From Ustulina deusta (Eukaryota > Ascomycota > Sordariomycetes > Xylariales > Xylariaceae): a DNA stretch of 64,000 nucleotides. The notes beneath the pieces are model-generated. The model was not told the origin of the DNA. It made no database searches and saw only the letters and a program-made list of their open reading frames with translations. Of the stretch, positions 60,326 to 64,000 are shown one piece after another. Where the stretch lies: the NCBI GenBank assembly GCA_023159155.1, contig JAJNNX010000060.1, forward strand, positions 186,001-250,000, in the 5' to 3' direction. A program made the translations under genes and the position numbers. The first letter of the stretch is position 1, and each line of letters begins with the position of its first letter.

Positions 60326-63285
60326 CTCGCAGACGGCGCCTGGGTAGCTGGGTTGGCTTTGCAGAGACGGAGGAGCGTCTGTTATGTACGGTGGAAGATG
60401 GAAGAAAATCAGCGGGAGAATAATACTCCATGTGTGTACACGACAATACGGTTGGCTCTCGGTAGACGGTGTCGAACCTTGACGCACGGTGGGTGTCTTC
60501 CGGCTCGGCGTCGGGAACTTGAATAGATCTACCTTTCTACTTGGCCGGAGGAACTGAGCATTCAATCAACGCCTTGGACGAAACCCCCTCGATTCAGCGG
60601 ATGGGCGAAGATTTCTCTTCTGAGCGGCCTGCGAAGGTGATCGATCTCCTGCTTGCATGCGTGCGTGTTGGTCTATGGCTCTGGCCCTGGCCTGAAGAGA
60701 TCCGAGTCGGCGGCGGCGCGAGATATTCAAGGTTGGTTGGCCATGATGAGGCAGGCTGTTTCTCGTTCTTGGGGATGCACACAGATAGACAACAAGCACG
60801 GCTTTGTTCATTTTGACGTCGACCTCGCGAATTTATTTATAATAAATGGATGAATAGCTGGGTAGTTCGGCCTGGAGCTAATTACCTCCTTCATTTTCCT
60901 CCCGTCATCAATCAATCAACCAGTTAGTGAAGCGAGAGGCCGGGAGACCAGACATGATTGCTTGCTTGCTTGCTTGCTTGCCTGCCTGGCCTCTTGCAGC
61001 GCCAGTCTTGGGCAAGGAAACACCGAAACTATCACGCCCCCCTTGGACTTTGTCATGGTCATACAAACAGGTGAGAAATGTGACGACGAACGCACGCCTT
61101 ACCCATGATTCATCCAATGCATACATACATACGTAGGTATATACATCTTCACGATACTTTACTCCCCGAGATATCCTTGGTGTTTGTCCTTGGTAGTTGG
61201 GTAAGTTAGGTACCTGCCAACGCTGTCGCACAGGCTCGGTTCGCTCGAAACATCTGGGCTCGCAACATCCATCGACGAACACAACACGTGGCGGCGTTTT
61301 TTTTTTTCTCTCTCTCTCTCCACCGCGCAACTTTGTTTGCGACAGACATTTTGAAATGGGATGGATAGGCTGATGATATTAGGGAAGGCGTCCATTAAGA
61401 CACGACTGAGACATTGGAAGTTTCTTTTTAAGTTTTTTTTGCTAACGAAGGACGTCATCCCGCGTCTTTATCCCCTCTACGCCCGAAAAATGTGGCTTGA
61501 AGGGGGGATATTGCCGACATCGCCTAATTTCAATGCCCTTCTCTCGTCATTTTGCGACGGCGATGACGATGGGCTGCAAACGAGGTTAATATTCGAAAGC
61601 AGGAGGAAGGAAGAGAGTTAGCTCTCTTCGTGAGATTCAACCATGAATCCCACAGTCAGCGGAAAGTATTATCCGTGTGCGAGTTTGAGAGAGAAAAGAG
61701 TCTCGCTTCAGCGGGCGTGATGTCTGGTCTCGCCCGGATCTCCATTGTGATGGTGTCACTGTCTTGCCTCAACTATACAGAAGCGTAACCGGGTCTACGT
61801 AGCAGGGAAATTATTTATTTATTTTATTTCCTCTAGGTTTCTTGATCAAGCTCGATTGGAGCCGAGAAAAAGGACCGATTCTCTCCCCCCCCCTTCGAAG
61901 CTTAGTTGTGCCGGATGCACAGCTTTTCTGGCGTCACGGGTGTTCTTGGGAAACGAGGGATCTATTGTTGATTGAGATCGTTGCGGTATGCAAAACGTTA
62001 TGAAATGAACTATCTACGAAATTTTTTTTCTTTCTTTTTGGACTATCAGCGCTGCGAGTAGTTTATTGCATCGCTTCGAACTCACTCGGATAGGTGGAAA
62101 GCGTACATCAGTTGATGCTCAGGTCAAGGTCTAATATGCATCCGTCCGTATTGGCCTACCATATCCTCGGGTCCGCGACAATGACGGAAGACTCAGGTTA
62201 GGTCGAGCTGGCTTGTACAAGTAGGTATGTGATATGATCAGCCGTGAGCTTTAGACAGTTAACAGCAGCGCCAGCATCTTGTATTACCTACCTACCTCGT
62301 CAAGTGGGTAATTTAATTAGTTTCGTTCCCCCCTCTCTTGCGGCTTTTTTCTCGAATTACACAAAGGTTCTCCTTTTTTTTTGGGTTTGTGTGTTTGTTT
62401 GACGGGTTGGCGCGCATAGATCTCGGAACTACATGCGGTGTTACGGGTTCGTTGCATTTCGAAAACTCTGTGCTTCTGTTGCCATCGATCTGGGTCTACG
62501 GTTACATTGCATGGACATGATTAATGCGAGCAGGCTTCCTTGGGATAATCTAAGTGAAGGTAACGTCAGGTTCATGTTTCAGCCGTGATTGTTCTTCTCA
62601 TGGCCGTTGTTCTTTTCGGCGTCTAGGGGAATTCGTTGGACTTATGTCCTGCAGAATGGAGTAGTACGCACTTGAGCGCTCTCGGCTTGTGGCATTGCCT
62701 GTTTGGTCCATCGGGGAATAATGATGTAGTACTCTATGTACTGTCGGTTGATAATTCTTGGCCTTTGGATGCTACTTAGTCTCTTGAGGACTCGGAATAC
62801 TTCGCCTCAATATAATACATTGACACAAAAGGTGACAGGGGTTAGGTAAGGTAGTCAGTAACTGCTGTTCAACACGTAATCTGCGCTTCAAAGCTTAGCC
62901 ATCAGGAAATAAAAGATTGATTATTGTAAATGTAAGTCAATTCGTAAGCAGATGGCGCAAACTCTCCATCAAGCCGAATAGGCTAATTGCCAGTATTGGC
63001 AAGGAATACACATTTACAATCCCCTAAAATGACTTGGAAGTCTTTAATAGTCCAATTAGACTATGCTGATTCAGGTCTCTCGGGCTACCTTAATGGAGGC
63101 ACAGGAATTGAGATATTAATATTTTTCCTCTTGACACAACTTATTATCATATTCGAAGAGCCCATCCGTGTCAAGGTTAGGAACATTACGTTACATTAAT
63201 TATTCGTAAGAACTCTCTATAGGATACACGGCAGCTTTGTACAGTGGTAACTGTCCTTGAGCTTGCCTTTTCCTCATAATGCCGC
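60326..63285. other. Long intergenic region, nothing recognised
   Basis: Contains a (CTTG)n run at 60958-60981, a T/TC tract at 61297-61320 and AT-rich patches at 61805-61830 and 62890-63240. No coding region supported on either strand. Confidence 0.45.
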
Positions 63286-64000
63286 TTAGAAAGCGGCTAA
63301 AGCACCTAGGACCATCATGGCAAAGCCGCCGACGGAGCCGGCAACAGCAGCACCAGCGGTGGGGAGAACGGAGGTGACCGAGGTCGTTGCGGTGACGCTA
63401 CCGCCGCCGTGAGTGGGAGCTAGGGTAGTTCCAGGGTGCGAGCTTTCGGAAGTGACGGGTACTGAGGCGCTGCTGCTGGTGGGCGCCTCAGTGGGAGATC
63501 CAGTAGGCTCAGAAGTGGGCACGACGGTAGGCTCTGAAGTATGCTCGGAAGTAGGCTCTGAAGTAGGCTCAGACGTAGGCTCTGAAGTAGGCCCGGATGT
63601 GGGCTCAGAGGTGGGCTCAGAGGTGGGCTCAGAGGTGGGCTCAGAGGTGGGCTCAGAGGTGGGCTCAGAGGTGGGCTCAGAGGTCGCGCCGCCTCCGTTG
63701 TTGACAGCCTGACAGAAGCTCTGGACAGCGGGGAGGACCTGGTTCACAGTAGCTTCGGCACCGCAAGCGCTCAGGACGCAATTGGTGGCGGTGGCAGTCA
63801 GAGCATTGACGTTGCTACCTGGCGAAGTGTTAGCGTTGAGACTGAGCCTAGCCACGATGAATGCAGGTCGACTTACAGATGCACTTGTAGTCATCAGCGG
63901 AGCAGGTGGTATCTTTGGTTCGAGCATCATCGATGCAAGGGATAGCGCACTGGGGAAGGTCGGAGAGGGACTGGGCGGAAACAGCGGCAGCGGCAAAAGC
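63286..64000 (-). CDS. CFEM-domain GPI-anchored protein with TSEP-repeat stalk (5' end cut)
   Basis: Exons 64000-63877 (continues beyond the window) and 63818-63286; 218 residues visible. The left part is the end of a signal peptide (AFAAAAVSAQ). The CFEM domain follows with its eight cysteines in order (LPQCAIPC; TCSADDYKCIC, split by the intron; NCVLSAC; SFC), including the aspartate that binds haem iron in characterised CFEM proteins. After it come about 17 four-residue repeats (TSEP and variants), an S/T/G-rich stretch and a hydrophobic GPI signal (GSVGGFAMMVLGALAAF). CFEM proteins act at the cell wall in haem-iron uptake, adhesion or host interaction; which applies here is not visible. 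Confidence 0.9.
   Translation of the reverse strand, partial: LLPLPLFPPSPSPTFPSALSLASMMLEPKIPPAPLMTTSASVSRPAFIVARLSLNANTSPGSNVNALTATATNCVLSACGAEATVNQVLPAVQSFCQAVNNGGGATSEPTSEPTSEPTSEPTSEPTSEPTSEPTSGPTSEPTSEPTSEPTSEHTSEPTVVPTSEPTGSPTEAPTSSSASVPVTSESSHPGTTLAPTHGGGSVTATTSVTSVLPTAGAAVAGSVGGFAMMVLGALAAF
63499..63690 (-). repeat. 12-bp coding minisatellite (TSEP repeats)
   Basis: Tandem 12-bp units, on the plus strand GTGGGCTCAGAG, encoding TSEP on the minus strand. The seven units nearest the CFEM domain are identical at the DNA level, while the outer ones have diverged. Recent expansion from one side is likely. Confidence 0.9.

Noticed and set aside
63413..63712. Plus-strand frame of VGSE repeats
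   Set aside because: It is the complement of the TSEP repeat of the CFEM gene.

Overview
This is nuclear DNA of a filamentous ascomycete (Pezizomycotina; Sordariomycete-like is an inference). Genes carry short introns of about 50-240 nt with GT..AG ends and CTAAC-type branch sites. The families present are typical of moulds: CFEM protein, GH72 glucanosyltransferase, Zn2Cys6 regulators, FunK1 kinase, GPI-anchored 5'-nucleotidase. Intergenic DNA is long, with AT-rich decayed stretches and many TACCTACC/TAGGTACCTA motifs.

Layout. 0-14 kb is mostly non-coding or accessory: the 5' part of an MFS sugar transporter cut by the left edge, a GPI-anchored secreted protein (8.7-9.7 kb), a small cysteine-rich secreted protein (12.2-12.6 kb), and two non-autonomous DNA transposons with recognisable ends (11.1-11.4 and 12.9-13.1 kb). 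14.9-33 kb is a gene-rich block: Zn2Cys6/Fungal_trans_2 regulator, isopenicillin-N-synthase-like 2OG-Fe(II) oxygenase, BAR-domain protein, GPI-anchored 5'-nucleotidase, LCLAT1-like acyltransferase and lipid-droplet hydrolase. The last two are divergent and both act on lipids. 34.6-36.3 kb is decayed: a FunK1 kinase pseudogene and an AT-rich element bounded by inverted repeats. 37-51 kb holds a GEL/GAS beta-1,3-glucanosyltransferase, a TauD-like dioxygenase, a second, large Zn2Cys6-type regulator, SEC72 and a small conserved protein. 51-56.5 kb shows no convincing gene.

The most unusual part is 56.5-60.3 kb: three same-strand genes for small cysteine-rich intracellular proteins that each begin Met-Cys and share a CC-x-C-G core and a C-x-H-x2-C-x2-C end, so they form a diverged tandem family, probably zinc-binding, of unknown function. 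The right edge cuts a CFEM GPI-anchored protein with a TSEP-repeat stalk.

All gene models were built by hand from reading frame, splice sites and family similarity. Exon joins were checked for phase, but no database search or transcript evidence was available.
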